Source: Auanema rhodensis
Lineage: Eukaryota > Nematoda > Chromadorea > Rhabditida > Rhabditidae
Reading direction: 5' to 3'
Assembly (NCBI GenBank): GCA_964057225.1
Contig: OZ059895.1
Coordinates: 16,496,001 to 16,560,000 of the forward strand
Length of the DNA: 64,000 bases
The notes under the pieces were generated by a model. It ran no database searches and had not been told where the DNA came from. It saw only the letters and a list, made by a program, of their open reading frames with translations. The first letter of the stretch is position 1; each line of letters opens with the position of its first letter. This document shows, piece by piece, positions 1 through 12,069 of this stretch. The position numbers and the translations under genes were made by a program.

Positions 1-1804
1 TATGATGATGTATGTTTTAAGTGATTTAAATTAACATTAACTATAATTAAAATTGAAGAATTGCCTCTTTAACTCTTTTTATAATTATATATTATATAAT
101 TTCAATCATTGAGAGCACGAGGTACTAAGGTATAATACATGATAATACATTATAATTAAGATCATATGTAATACTTAATTATAAATATATATTTATAGTT
201 AGCTATGTGTGAGTTATAATTTCAAAATGATGAACTTTGATGTAAGTATCAACTGAGAAAAACTGATTCATGCTCACGGTACACGAACATATGATTCTTC
301 TAAATAGCATAATGGGAGAAGTAATACGGTAATGAGATGATGAAGATATCATATTGCTATCTGAATTGACTGTTGATTATGTAAGAGCTGAATCTGGTGT
401 AAACAGCATTTTATGCTTCTCATCATCATCATCATCATCATCGTCGTCGTCATTATCGTCATCACAGCTGTTTGTTTTTCTAATGACCTATTGACCTTTG
501 AGCTTCATATAAGCCAGCTGGTATTGCTGACTTCAGTAGCAGATATCGCCTTAACTTCTATTAGAAGCCTAAGAGTATGAAGTATCATACGGAATGTAAC
601 TGATATCAAATTATATAATAGCAAATATAGTCGATTATATGTTTGCATAAGATGATTTTGCTTCAATTTCAATAGCATTTTACCATCTGGATTACGGGAG
701 AAGAAATCAGATGTGTGATATTTCAGATAAAACTTGGCAGAATTTATACTAAAACTAGCAGATAAAACTTAATTAGAAGGAGAAATATTTCTTATTCCGG
801 AAATATGGCTGTGATTTAGATAGTACACTCCATAATATTAAGACCATAATTATATAGATATAGATGTTTTAAGTAGATTAAACTTTCTGAAGTGAGCTCT
901 TTACACCTGGCATGATGTTGGATTTGATGATCTCATAACCATCAGGAAGTTGATGATCTAGCATCACGACTCTTCGGTTCCTTTATACACTAAATGCAAT
1001 TCATGACGTAATACTAGCCATCTGTATTGACTTCCTTCTCAACTCACATCATCTTGATTACTGTATGATCAAAGGAAAGGTTCCGACAAAATGCAACCTA
1101 TCCTCTACATGACGTCATGATTGACTGTAAATATCTTAAGTGGAGTGGTGGTTAAGTGAGAGAAAATGAAACAGTTAGTATAATATTCTTCATGATAGCC
1201 TAAAATCAAATGTCATATTGCCATATGTTTCTGAGCTTAGATATGATCAGATCGTATTGCAACACTTATTCAAGCTGTAAGCAGGTGAATCATTAAGCTA
1301 AAAACCTGTCAACAGTCGCTACAACCTCATGCTCTGAAAGTTGATCATTTTTCTAGCACTTGATCAGCTTACAGTTAACAGAAATCCTGACAGATGTTGG
1401 TTATTTTCATTTCATCTTCATTTAATGACGAAATGATATGTTGACTTAACATACTATGGTTCTAGCAGAAAGACGGGGGATGGGAAGTTAATTTACAAAA
1501 ATATTTCCTTTTTTTATGTTGTTTTCTATTATTTTTTTTTAATATGAAAAGTTGTTGATATTGATATTATATTGTTGAATTTAAATTGTATATAATTACC
1601 AGAATAATATAATGAGCTTTATTGTTTTTCGAATTCATTGAAAGAGAACGGATTGTAAACATCACTTTTTGCATTCTAAATCATTAGAGAAAGTTAAAAC
1701 TTCCTGAAGAAAAGCATATGCATAACAGGTAGTTGAAATCATCTTTGAATCAAATGATATAGATGATTATCCAAAAAGATATTCAGATAGTGAAGAAGCT
1801 GTTA
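1..1804. other. gene-free AT-rich stretch
   Basis: No reading frame of convincing length or splice structure is visible on either strand. It holds a short trinucleotide tract (419-463) and one perfect 12-base palindrome centred on TGACGTCA (1108-1119). A minus-strand AATAAA-like signal (plus-strand TTTATT near 1618) could serve the receptor gene that ends at 1805. Confidence 0.6.
419..463 (+). repeat. CAT/CGT trinucleotide tract
   Basis: About seven CAT units are followed by three CGT units and a degenerate tail. It is a simple-sequence tract with no sign of translation. Confidence 0.85.
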
Positions 1805-3292
1805 TTATGTTTCAGCCTGAGGCACAATACGACTCGAATTATTTGAAGGCTGTATCGATGATGCTTGATTAGTCTGCAGTTGCCTGCTTGACCATGTGGT
1901 AGTTGTTTTAGCACCTATATGTGAAATTATACTTTTACTATTGAGAGCTGAAAACTTGCTTGTCGAAATGAATAAATCAGGTGAATATTTGAGAAACATT
2001 TTGAGAATTCCATGTCGTATAGATCTATTGAGGATCAGGTATATATAAGGTGGAAGACCTGAATAAATTAAAAGTTAAAAAGATTAAAACAATATATACT
2101 TGTGGCTAGTTGATAAAATACTCCAGCAAGTTTTTGGAAACTAATAGGACATTCAAATAAAGAATTTAAAAGATATGCCACAGCTGCTATATTGCATAGA
2201 CTAACTATAGCTAGACATTGGAAGAAAAGCTGAAACACTGTATATGTATAATTAGAAAATATCATACGACATACAGTTGCTTGACGGCTTCTATCTATTG
2301 CGGATCCGAAGTTTTGTTGAAGCTTTTTAGATATGTTAAAGCATAGACAAATACTCAAAACACTATTCAGAGACACGACAATAGTATCATTGAATAGCAT
2401 CACTGGACTGAAGTACTATAGATTCAAATAATAATTTAATTTCAATTTTAAGTAATGAAACTAACTAGTGATGAAGCATTTTCATATATTAAAGGATCCC
2501 ACATAGCTAAACTGATTTTTGGGTTAAAAATTAAAGATGGCTCACGCATGAAATTGTAAAACCCTGCTATTACTGGCAAAATTAATACAAAAGGAGTGTA
2601 CTTGCCATTGAAAATATTTATTAATAACTTATTTCTAAAATTATTTATCAAGATAAATGAAATATGAATTAATACTTACTCAGTAGACTTTATTTCAACC
2701 AAACGATTGATTATAAGAATTGAGGATAGTAGAGAACCTGTATTCCAGGCACCTATAACGTAAAACGAAAAATGTTTCATTAAATCATCAGCTTATATTA
2801 GATATTATTACGAACTTGTACCAGTTGAACCAGCGATGTATATAACATTTGGAAACTCACAAAACGTCGTACCCATATAAGCGATAAAGCCTTTAAAAAA
2901 ATTCAAAATAATGAAATTTAGCATAAAACCTCTACCGAACACAATACTATTCACAACAATTCCAATCATATCACAAATAGATATGGCAACCATAATCTTA
3001 TATGCCGGATATGAAAAGTTGGCTGGTTCTAACATGACTTTCACGCAAAGGATGAAGAAAATCTTCGAGATTAAAATAGAAAAGTTTCAAGAAGATTCAA
3101 CTTACTTCGTTTACGATTCCCAACGTCATACAACCTATGCCAGCAACAGGGTTAGGTTCAGCCAAAGATTTTTCAATTAGTTCCGGGGTACGAGCACTTA
3201 AAAATACTTTAGTGAGATATAGACATGATCACAAACCTGCAGTTATAAAGAGGATCATTTACAATATTTCCATAACGAAGTATACGATCCAT
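1805..3292 (-). CDS. SRT-like chemoreceptor, copy A
   Basis: Predicted seven-transmembrane receptor of the nematode serpentine receptor class T type, about 370 residues, expected in the plasma membrane of sensory neurons. Nine exons read continuously from ATG at 3292. The first ends in DPLYNC, a YNC signature near the N-terminus as in SRT proteins. Later landmarks are CVKVMLEP with YKIM and CDM in TM1-2, then FCEFPNVIYIAG, INRLVEI, the loop motif DPLIYENASS, and LPPYIYLILNRSIR after TM7. Introns are 43-63 bases. The last intron (1915-1959) starts with GCAAGT instead of GT. It lies exactly where B, C and D have a GT intron, and its removal gives a Ser/Thr-rich tail ending in NNSSRIVPQAET. Because it is 45 bases and open, retention would add 15 residues. 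Copy D is its closest relative. Family assignment is by motif memory; the gene model is strong. Confidence 0.85.
1915..1959 (-). other. GC-AG intron in receptor A
   Basis: The minus strand reads ACAA|GCAAGT at the donor and CATATAG at the acceptor. The same position in copy D is a 43-base GTTAGT...TTTAG intron. In B and C it is a GTTAAT...TTTAG intron. GC-AG introns with a GCAAGT donor are a known minor class spliced by the major spliceosome. The length (45) is divisible by three and contains no stop, so either outcome gives a complete protein. Confidence 0.65.
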
Positions 3293-3794
3293 TATCAGCA
3301 CCAATAAGAAATCTGATTTTGTTTGATAAATAAGCGATGAAATGAGAAATGCTTAAAAAGTTCGCAAATTGAACAGAATTTTATTTCAGTTGATTAAGAA
3401 AAATTCTATACAATATAATATCAAAATGTATATATACCTGCAAACTATTCCAATTCAGTAGAAATTCAGGCACAAACAGGCAAATTGTTGAATAATTCTC
3501 ATTATTCAATAATACGACTGTACTATAATGTATTTCGTATTAATTCTTAATTTAGGTTAATATTGAGAGTACCTTACATTCCAATAATAGAGCAGCTGTC
3601 ATAAATTATTCATATCACTTTTAGTTTGGTGTAGCGATAATTAAAGCAGATAATTCAATATAAAAAATTATCTCATATATCGAATGTGGAATTCGCAAGG
3701 GAAATTAAAAGAGTTTCAATAACAAGAATCAATTCATGCAGCCCCAATTCTTAAGCAACAGATACTAATATTTAAATAAATTTTGGAAGTAGCA
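3293..3794. other. spacer between receptors A and B
   Basis: AT-rich spacer of about 0.5 kb holding the presumed promoter of copy A (it is transcribed leftward) and the 3' end region of copy B. No TATA box or other element stands out. Confidence 0.5.
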
Positions 3795-5292
3795 CTACGT
3801 TGTATGAATATGCTCAAGGTGATTTTGGGAGATAGAATAGATTTTCGAACTATTCAAAATACTTTTTCGATGATTACTTGTTGCTGTTGCCATAGTTTTG
3901 GAAGCTAAATAGAATATTTTGTTATTTAATAAACTTAATTAACCAATTGATAGAAGCAGGTATGGTCTGTATTTCACAAATATTCTGATGATTCCCTGGC
4001 GAATTGATCGGTTCAGCAGAAGGTAGATATAAGGTGGCAGATCTAAAATGATCTAAGACTAGCAGATGAGAGTGAAAAATACTTGTAGATAGTTGATAAA
4101 GGATCCCAGCCATTTTTTCGTAAAGTTTTGGACATTTGAAGAAATATGTTGGAAGATAAAACAAACAGCCACCATTGCATAGACTAACCATGGCTAAGCA
4201 TTGAAAAAGGAGCTGAAAATAAGTTTTGTAATCTGGAAAACATAGAACACACACCGAAGCTTGACGCCGTCTATCTATCACGGATCCGAAGTTTTCTTGA
4301 AGGTTTTTAGATATGTTAAAGCATAGACAAATACTCAAAACACTATTCAATGAAACAATAGCAGTGTTATTGAATATCAGCATTGGGCTTAAATACTGAA
4401 TAAAGAAGATTATTGCGAATGTTCTTCCTAAACAAAACCAACCAGTGATGAAGAATTTTCGTAAATTAGTGGATCCAAAAACGTTAAACCATTCTTTGGA
4501 TGAAGAATTACAGCTGGTTCGAAAATGAAATAGTACAATCCACACGATACGATAGTGAGAATGGTAAGCACTGTATATTTGCTATTAAAGATATTAACCA
4601 AAATCTTATTTCTGAAGAGTTGCAATGAGAAAAGAAGTCAATATGAAGTTATACCTCGCAGAATTGATTTCAACTAATCTATTGATTATCAGAACAGTAG
4701 ATAGCAGTGTACCAGTTATCCAGGCACCTGAAAATAACCTTAATTGTTTCTCAACTCCAATGACCAAATCATTACTTGCTGCAACACAGCCAACTACATA
4801 AATGATGTTGGGAGAATCACAAAAATCTGCTCCAAAATAAGACATAATGCCTCAAGAGAATAAAAACTGTTGAGAGAAAACAAAAAATTCATACCGAAAA
4901 GAACAAAATTCAAGGCTGTACCACATAAATCACAAACAGCTATACCAATCATAATTTTATAAGCTGGGTATACAAAGTTCGAAGGTTCTAACATTACTTT
5001 CACACATAGTAAGTAAAGAATCTAAATAAAACTTGGCATTGATGCTCTAGGATTCGACTTACTAGATTGATAACACCGAAAATAAAACAGAAAATGCCAT
5101 ATACAGGAGCTGGTTCAATCACAACATTTGCAATGCTTTCAGGAGTTCGGGCACTTAAAACAGAAATGTAAATTCAACTAAAAACATCAATGTTAATTCA
5201 AAATAAAGAAAATGAAAAGGAAAACATAAAGACTACCTGCAGTTGTACAGAGGATCATTGATGATATTTCCATATCTGATTAGACGCTCCAT
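3795..5292 (-). CDS. SRT-like chemoreceptor, copy B
   Basis: Second receptor of the array, about 370 residues in nine exons. ATG at 5292 begins MERLIRYGNIINDPLYNC. Exon 1 is 5237-5292, exon 2 is 5063-5153, and exon 3 starts at 5021. The protein then shows CVKVMLEP, YKIMIGIAVCD, FCDSPNIIYV, INRLVEI, DPLIYENSSS, a cytosolic CFNISKNLQENFGS stretch and YIYLLLNRSIR. The long frame beyond the penultimate exon shows a GTTAAT donor at the would-be stop. Joining to the acceptor at 3905-3906 gives a tail starting ASKTMATATS and ending HLEHIHTT with TAG at 3795-3797. That tail matches copies C and D. Introns are almost as conserved with copy C as exons are, so the duplication or conversion is recent. 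No frameshift was seen. Confidence 0.85.
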
Positions 5293-5440
5293 GCCAGATA
5301 TACTGTTGATGTAGTTCAGATTTTAAAAATTTCAAAAGAAATCACTTTATAACTCATCTAAGAAAAAGTTCGTTTTGCTTTCTTCGTCAAATTAAGCGTA
5401 TTGAACATGTGTTCTGCAGAGTGCACTTCATTAAGAATGA
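5293..5440 (-). promoter_or_regulatory. duplicated upstream block, copy B
   Basis: The sequence just upstream of the start codon of B is nearly the same as that upstream of C (8257-8403), including runs such as GTGCACTTCATTAAGAA. The duplicated unit therefore carried its proximal promoter. Upstream conservation then fades. No specific factor site is claimed. Confidence 0.55.
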
Positions 5441-6788
5441 AAGCTTCAGATCCTTTTCAAAGAACATAGAATATACGTTTCCATTATTATCAGATAATGA
5501 GAAATTTTTATTATTTACAATTAGCTACTATTTGCAAACACGAGGAAAATGTTAGCAGAAGCATCCGTTTTGAACTTTAATTGAAGTAAGTAATTGCAAA
5601 AGCGATTTATCGAAGTTGGAATTCATAAGTGTAAGTATTTTGATATTCGTAAGCAGATTTCACGTCACGTAGTTCACTTCACTAGTAACGGATGAAATAT
5701 GCTAATTACCAAAAAAATGAATTACTATTCAAATCAACACTCCGTTGCTGACTATGATACAATTCATAATCAAAATTAAGATTTGAATAGCATTTGAGAA
5801 AACTGCCACAGAATGTTCATGCAAGAACCAGAATTAATGTCAGATAAGTTGATGTAAAGACACTCATAATGAAGCTTGATAAATTCATTGAAACGGAAGA
5901 CGTAAAAGCAGAAATAAACTACATAAATCTAATAACGGGTATAACAATTATAATTGCAAACGCAAGTTGTCAAGTTCTAAAATTACAAGGGATCTTCTAA
6001 AGCAGTAGATAATTGTAATATCTCATACAACGGGAACATCAGATGAGTGAAGTAAGATTACGATTAAAAATGTAAAGTACGTTATGCCCCGAATAAATTA
6101 TATTTTTTTTCCAAATGCTTGAAACTTTTCTGGACATTTCTTTTGGAATAACTAATTTAATACAATGAGTGTTTCGCAATTGCAAAGTGGATAATTAGCA
6201 AATATCATACATAACTATGTTTTTAATTTTTTTTTTGTTTTTAAAAAATATTTATATTTCATTAGCTTAATGTTTAATGGAGATGTTCCATATTATATAT
6301 TGCTTATTATTATATTGTATAGTTATTTAATTATTTATCATGGTTTAATTGATTTCTTACCAATGTTCAAGCAGATTCTATTATTTTTAAACACGATGAT
6401 AACGTTATTGGTATACAAATCTTGCCTCATCCATATTTATATTTAATCTACCTATGTCGTAATATTATATAAATAACTTTATAGCAGAAACATATTTACA
6501 AGAATAACCGGAATAATTTTGCTCATTTCTTTAAATTATTACAAAATTTTTACTTCACCTGTAATACTACTGGAATAACAAAGTATGAGCCCCTCACATT
6601 GTATTTTTTCACTTGTTCTACTTTTTTATAGCATTAACCTAAGAATAATTTTGAACTGAACTTATTATTTTTCCGAAATTCTAAATAATCAACGTCATAC
6701 AACGAGTACATCATTATATAGCTTACAAGTGGTTACAATTGAATATGATATCTATTTAAGGTTGTTCTTGAGATGCAATAGTAGGCTT
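5441..6788. other. spacer between receptors B and C
   Basis: About 1.35 kb of AT-rich sequence without a supported gene. One stretch near 5940-5990 has faint resemblance to exon 3 of the receptors, too weak to call a relic. Confidence 0.5.
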
Positions 6789-8256
6789 TCAAGCGATTGT
6801 AGCGATTTTCGAACCATTGAAAACACTTTTTGGATGATTACTTGTTGCTGTTGCCATAGTTTTTGAATCTAAATAGAATATTTTGTTATTTGATAAACTT
6901 AATTAACCAATTGATAGAAGCAGGTATGGTCGGTATTTCACAAACATTCTTATGATTCCCTGGCGAATTGATCGGTTCAGCAGAAGGTAGATATAAGGTG
7001 GCAGATCTAGAAGAAATGCTTAAATAGAGAAAAAAAAGAGCTTATACTTGTACATAGTAGATAAAGGATCCCAGCCATTTTTTCGTAAAGTTTTGGACAT
7101 TTGAAAAAGAAAGTTGGAAGATAAAACAAACAGCCAGCATTGCATAGACTAACCATGGCTAAGCATTGAAAAAGGAGCTGAAAATAAGTTTTGTAATCTG
7201 GAAAACTTAGAACACACACCGAAGCTTGACGCCGTCTATCTATCACGGATCCGAAGTTTTCTTGAAGGTTTTTAGATATGTTAAAGCATAGACAAATACT
7301 CAAAACACTATTCAATGAAACAATAGCAGTGTTATTGAATATCAGCATTGGGCTTAAATACTGAATAAAGAAGATTATTGCGAATGTTCTTCCTAAACAA
7401 AACCAACCAGTGATGAAGAATTTTCGTAAATTAGTGGATCCATAATAGCTAAACCATTTTTAACATCAGGTATTTCAGATGGTTCGAAAATGAAATAGTA
7501 CAATCCACACGATACGATAGTGAGAATGGTAAGCACTGTATATTTGCTATTAAAGATATTAACCAAAATCTTATTTCTGAAGAGTTGCAATGAGAAAAGA
7601 AGTCAATATGAAGTTATACCTCGCAGAGTTGATTTCAACTAATCTATTGATTATCAGAACAGTAGATAGCAGTGTACCAGTTATCCAAACACCTAAAAGT
7701 AACCTTAATTGTTTCTCAACTCCGATGACCAAATCATTACTTGTTCCGATGGCTCCAGCCACATAAATAACGTTCGGAGAATCACAGAAATGTGCTCCAA
7801 AATAATACATAATGCCTTAAGGAAGTAAAAGCTGTTAAGAAGGAAAAAAACTCTTCACCGAATAAGATGCCAGTATAAGCTGCACCATATATATCACAAA
7901 CAGCTATACCAATCATAATTTTATAAGCTGGGTATACAAAGTTGGAAGGTTCTAACATTACTTTCACACATAGTAAGTAAAGAATCTAAATAAAACTTGG
8001 CATTGATGCTTTAGGATTCGACTTACTGGATTGATAACACCCAAAATAAAACAGAAAATGCCATATACAGGAGCTGGTTCAATCACAACATTTGCAATGC
8101 TTTCAGGAGTTCGGGCACTTAAAACAGAAATGTAAATTCAACTAAAAACATCAATGTTAATTCAAAATAAAGAAAATGAAAAGGAAAACATAAAGACTAC
8201 CTGCAGTTGTACAGAGGATCATTGATGATATTTCCATATCTGATTAGACGCTCCAT
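6789..8256 (-). CDS. SRT-like chemoreceptor, copy C
   Basis: Third receptor, near-copy of B. ATG at 8256 begins with the same 18 residues. Nine exons; the last (after the GTTAATTAAG intron) reads SKTMATATS and ends KIATIA with TGA at 6789-6791. Differences from B cluster in the TM2-TM3 region (CDIYGAAYTGILFG against CDLCGTALNFVLFG; FCDSPNVIYVAGAIGTS) and in the second extracellular loop (SEIPDVKNGLAIMDP against AVILHPKNGLTFLDP). The flanking exons and introns are almost identical. The exon-3 donor is GTGAAG, a weak GT site. The divergent segments are where ligand contact would be expected in a GPCR; that reading is inference. Confidence 0.85.
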
Positions 8257-8403
8257 GCCAGATATACTGTTGATGTAGTTCAGATTTTAAAATTTTCACA
8301 AGAAATCACTTTATAACTCTTCTAAGAAAAAGTTGGTTTTGCTTTCTTTGTCAAATTATGCGTTTTGAGCATGTGCTGTGCAGAGTGCACTTCATTAAGA
8401 AAA
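8257..8403 (-). promoter_or_regulatory. duplicated upstream block, copy C
   Basis: Near-identical partner of the block upstream of copy B, with scattered single-base differences and a few small indels. It ends at the common GTGCACTTCATTAAGAA run. Confidence 0.55.
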
Positions 8404-8950
8404 AGATCTTGAGATACTCTTCAACAAAAATAAAATATACTAACCTTTTTGATACTAAAAATCATTAAGTACTAGAAGGTATTAAAAAATCAAAATTTTG
8501 ATTAAGCAGATAGTTCTATAACCAATTATTTGGTTCATTTAGGCTTCTGTCAGAAAAAATAAATTGGGAACAATATAGGCTGACTTCATGTTTTTATCAG
8601 TTCTTATTGAACAACACTTCTAGAACCAAGAAGAAGTGTAGGCACATGAACGTTAACACACGCCCGAAATTGTATTTACTAGTGAAAAGTGATAAAGGCA
8701 AAATGCCACAACTATTTTCAAGTATAGAAAGAATGTTAATAAGGTAAGAACAAAGCAACGATTTGCGGATCACACGCATAAGACATAATATTATTTTATA
8801 TCGTAGATGATGAATTTTACCATTTGATATGACTAGCACATTCAAAAAGTAGCAAATAAAATAAGTCATAATATTCTTCACTGTTATCCAGTATTATTTT
8901 CGGCCAAAGAGTTTTTCTGTGAAAATTATTTTAGAAAGAAGGCAAACCAC
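8404..8950. other. spacer between receptors C and D
   Basis: AT-rich spacer of about 0.55 kb. A 94-codon open frame on the minus strand (8597-8881) has no splice partner or recognisable motif and is not called. Confidence 0.5.
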
Positions 8951-10447
8951 TTAGTTTCGAGATTCAGGTATAATGGTACTGTTAAATATGCTTGTTTTGC
9001 GTGTGGATGACATTTCGTTTCTTTGTTTTCGTTTATCTAATGTAGATGAAGTTGTCATAGCAGCTAAATACAAATTTGAATTGATGAACTTTCTCAATTT
9101 ACTAACTCGTTGATACGGACAATTTGAGTGGATATGTAGCAAACATTTTAAGAATTCCATGTCGTATAGATCTATTGAGGATCAGGTATATATAAGGTGG
9201 AAGACCTGAATAAATTAAAAGTTAAAAAGATTAAAACAATATATACTTGTAGCTAGTTGATAAAATACTCCAGCAAGTTTTTGGAAAGTGATAGGAAATT
9301 CAAAGAAGCCATTCGATAGATATGTCACACCAGCAATGTTGCACAGACTAACCATAATTAAGCATTGAAAATAAAGCTGTACCAAAGATGTTATTGGTAA
9401 AAGATATGCAGATATTACCGCAGCTTGTCGTCGTCGATTGATGACAGAGCCAAAGTTTTCCCTCATATGTTTAGATAAATTGAAACAGAGTAGAACGCTC
9501 AAAAAGCTATTGAATGAAACAATAATAGAGTCATTGAAGATAGATAATGAACTGTAGTACTGGAATAACTTGAATCAATTACCTTTGATAAGAGAAAGAC
9601 CTACTTGAGATGAAGCATTTTCATAAATTTGTGGATCCCAATATGCTAATCCATCTTTTGGGTTAATCAAAAAAGATGGTTCGTGAACGAAATAGTATAT
9701 TCCGATCAATGCAGGTATGCAAATAACAATAGATGTATATTTTCCATTAAAAGTATTTATCAAAAACTTATTCCTGAAAACATTGCTTAGAAAAAAGAAA
9801 TAGAAAATGAGGATCACTGTGTGGCCTTTATGTCAACTAAACGGTTAATGGTTAAAATAGTAGACATCTGTGAGCCTGATAACCAAGCACCTGTAAAACA
9901 AAGTAAAACACAGTACGAACTTCTTAACCTTGAGAGATGTAATATCAAAAACGTTTCTTATATATATCTACCTCCTCCAATGGATCCCGCGATGTATATA
10001 ATATTAGGAGATTCACAGAATGATAGTCCGTAGTAGTATATAGAGCCTTAAAAAAATTCAAAATAATGAAATTTAGCATAAAACCTCTACCGAACACAAT
10101 ACTATTCACAGCAACTCCAATCATATCACAAATAGATAAGGCAACCATAATCTTATATGCCGGATATGAAAAGTTGGCTGGTTCTAACATGACTTTCACG
10201 CAAAGTATGAACAAAATCTTCGAGATTAAAATAGAAAAGTTTCAAGAAGATTCAACTTACTTCGTGTAGTACACCGAGAGTGATACAAGCGCTGCCGTAG
10301 GCATGTGAAGGTTCAGCCAAAGAGTTTTCAATTAGTTCCGGGGTACGAGCACTTAAAAATACTTTATTGAGATATAGACATGATCACAAACCTGCAGTTA
10401 TAAAGAGGATCATTTACAATATTTCCATAACGAAGTATACGATCCAT
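8951..10447 (-). CDS. SRT-like chemoreceptor, copy D
   Basis: Fourth receptor, about 370 residues, closest to copy A. ATG at 10447; the first exon is identical in sequence to that of A. Landmarks are CVKVMLEP, YKIMVALSICDMIG, FCESPNIIYIAG, INRLVDI, DPQIYENASS, CFNLSKHMRENFGS and YIYLILNRSIRHGILKMF. The penultimate exon appears to stop after LSVSTS. A 43-base GTTAGT...TATTTAG intron there joins in phase to a tail reading AMTTSSTLDKRKQRNEMSS and ending NSTIIPESRN, clearly related to the tail of A. The intron after the INRLVDI exon has a GTGATC donor. First exons, exon 3 and the 3' end (with intron) are almost identical to A while the middle exons differ, a mosaic pattern. Confidence 0.85.
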
Positions 10448-12069
10448 TATCAAAGTTGTTACTTTCAAGCTTCACAAGAATGTTGATATAAACCATTGCA
10501 GAATTTTATATCACTTAAGAATCTAAAATTCACTTTTTCGACGATACAAATAATCCATAAGTGTAAACATTATAATTAAGTACATTACATCAATGTTATC
10601 GAAAACATTTGCAGACATAGCCACATTGATATTCTATTCAACAGATCAGCTGTATTAGTTATTGAGAAAAGAGTTTTCTAACGTAAACCAAATTGTATAC
10701 GTGAAATATGGGTTGACGTGAACGGTATATGTCCTAATTATGTAAATTTATATTTTAGTTAATCTATTTTTATCATTGGAGCGCGCTACACTTATATTTT
10801 ATTTTGCAAAAGAGTTCTCATGGCAAATCACCAGGAAATGCTAATAGAAACAGTTATACTGCTGTTTCAATACTTTAAGTATATTGTTTTGAAAATCAAA
10901 GAAAAGATTTTAATTTACTTAGAATATGTATTAAAATTTTGAATACAAGTTATAATGTAAAAGTTCACTTTTAGTTGATTAATGACACCTTCACGTGTGA
11001 CTCACGTAAAAGTTCACGTAACTGATACATGACTGGTTCACGTGTGTATACTAGGTTAACAAGTAGAGTATCCAGCCTATTCCATTATAAACTGGTTAAA
11101 CTAATCTATGTACATTGTTATATTTAAATTTTATTTTGAACCGTTAGCAACATATTCAGAATTCAGAAGGAAATATCGGAAGATAGAGAATGTCCTGTTT
11201 CTTATTCTACATTTTTCAAGAATCTGCCAAGTATTCCATAGCTGATCTTTTCGAATAAATCGGATGTAACCTTAAGGGGCTTTGTCCAAGTTTAAACTTA
11301 TTCCTCAAAGGTTTTTCTATTGAGCATTATATAATATTATGAGGCGGAGATTGACGAGCCTAACAAAGCAGAATCCAGCCTTTTCCTTGCAAAGCTAAGT
11401 TTTAAATTTTCAAACGGAATAAGAGAAAAAATTATAGTTTCAAGAACAAAATCTGTATATAGAATTTAGTAGTAATAATATTTTTGTTAACTTATGTGTA
11501 TTGCACGTGAACCTCATTCAAGTATGTTGTCATTATATTAAATAGAAGCATGATTATGAATACGTTTGCATGCTCCAACGCTAAAAGTATGCTGTTCGGG
11601 GTGGCTATATAGGCTAATAGAAGTTTGAATCGTATTAAAATGCCTATTAATCCATATGTAATAATTAATTAATTGTTTAATTAAGCATTGTTTACTGATT
11701 TATATTTATTTATTTATTGAATCTTTGTTTTTGTATTTTTAGTCAAATAGACTCAATATACGGGGATGTCATGTGAAGATGAATCATCGAATATTGATTT
11801 TTCAAGAGAAAGATGAATCATCAGCAAGTTGTTGAATTAAATAGAAAATCTTTATAGCCCATGTAGCGTTATCAAAGAAAAGATAAACTGAGCATGACAA
11901 ATAGTATTTCGACCCATATGAGCTATCAATATTTGTCAGAGTATTGTTTCTCAATCAGTTAGTTAGTGGTTTGATAATTTGAGAATTTGATTACTTAAAT
12001 TGTCAACACTTTTCCTTTCGTATTTTCTTAATTTTCATGAATATAATTAAAAATATTTCATAGTTAACT
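10448..12069. other. gene-free stretch with CACGTG sites
   Basis: About 1.6 kb with no supported gene. CACGTG hexamers occur at 10992, 11039 and 11504, with half-related TTCACGTAA and GACGTGAAC copies around 10698-11022. It separates the leftward receptor array from the rightward GIY-YIG gene, so both could draw on it. Confidence 0.55.

Noticed and set aside
5920-6000. Possible fifth receptor relic
   Set aside because: Only faint similarity to exon 3 of the receptors over about 40 bases; below what I can support.
8597-8881. 94-codon minus-strand hydrophobic frame between receptors C and D
   Set aside because: No match to any receptor exon and no flanking splice signals in phase; AT-rich DNA gives hydrophobic frames by chance.
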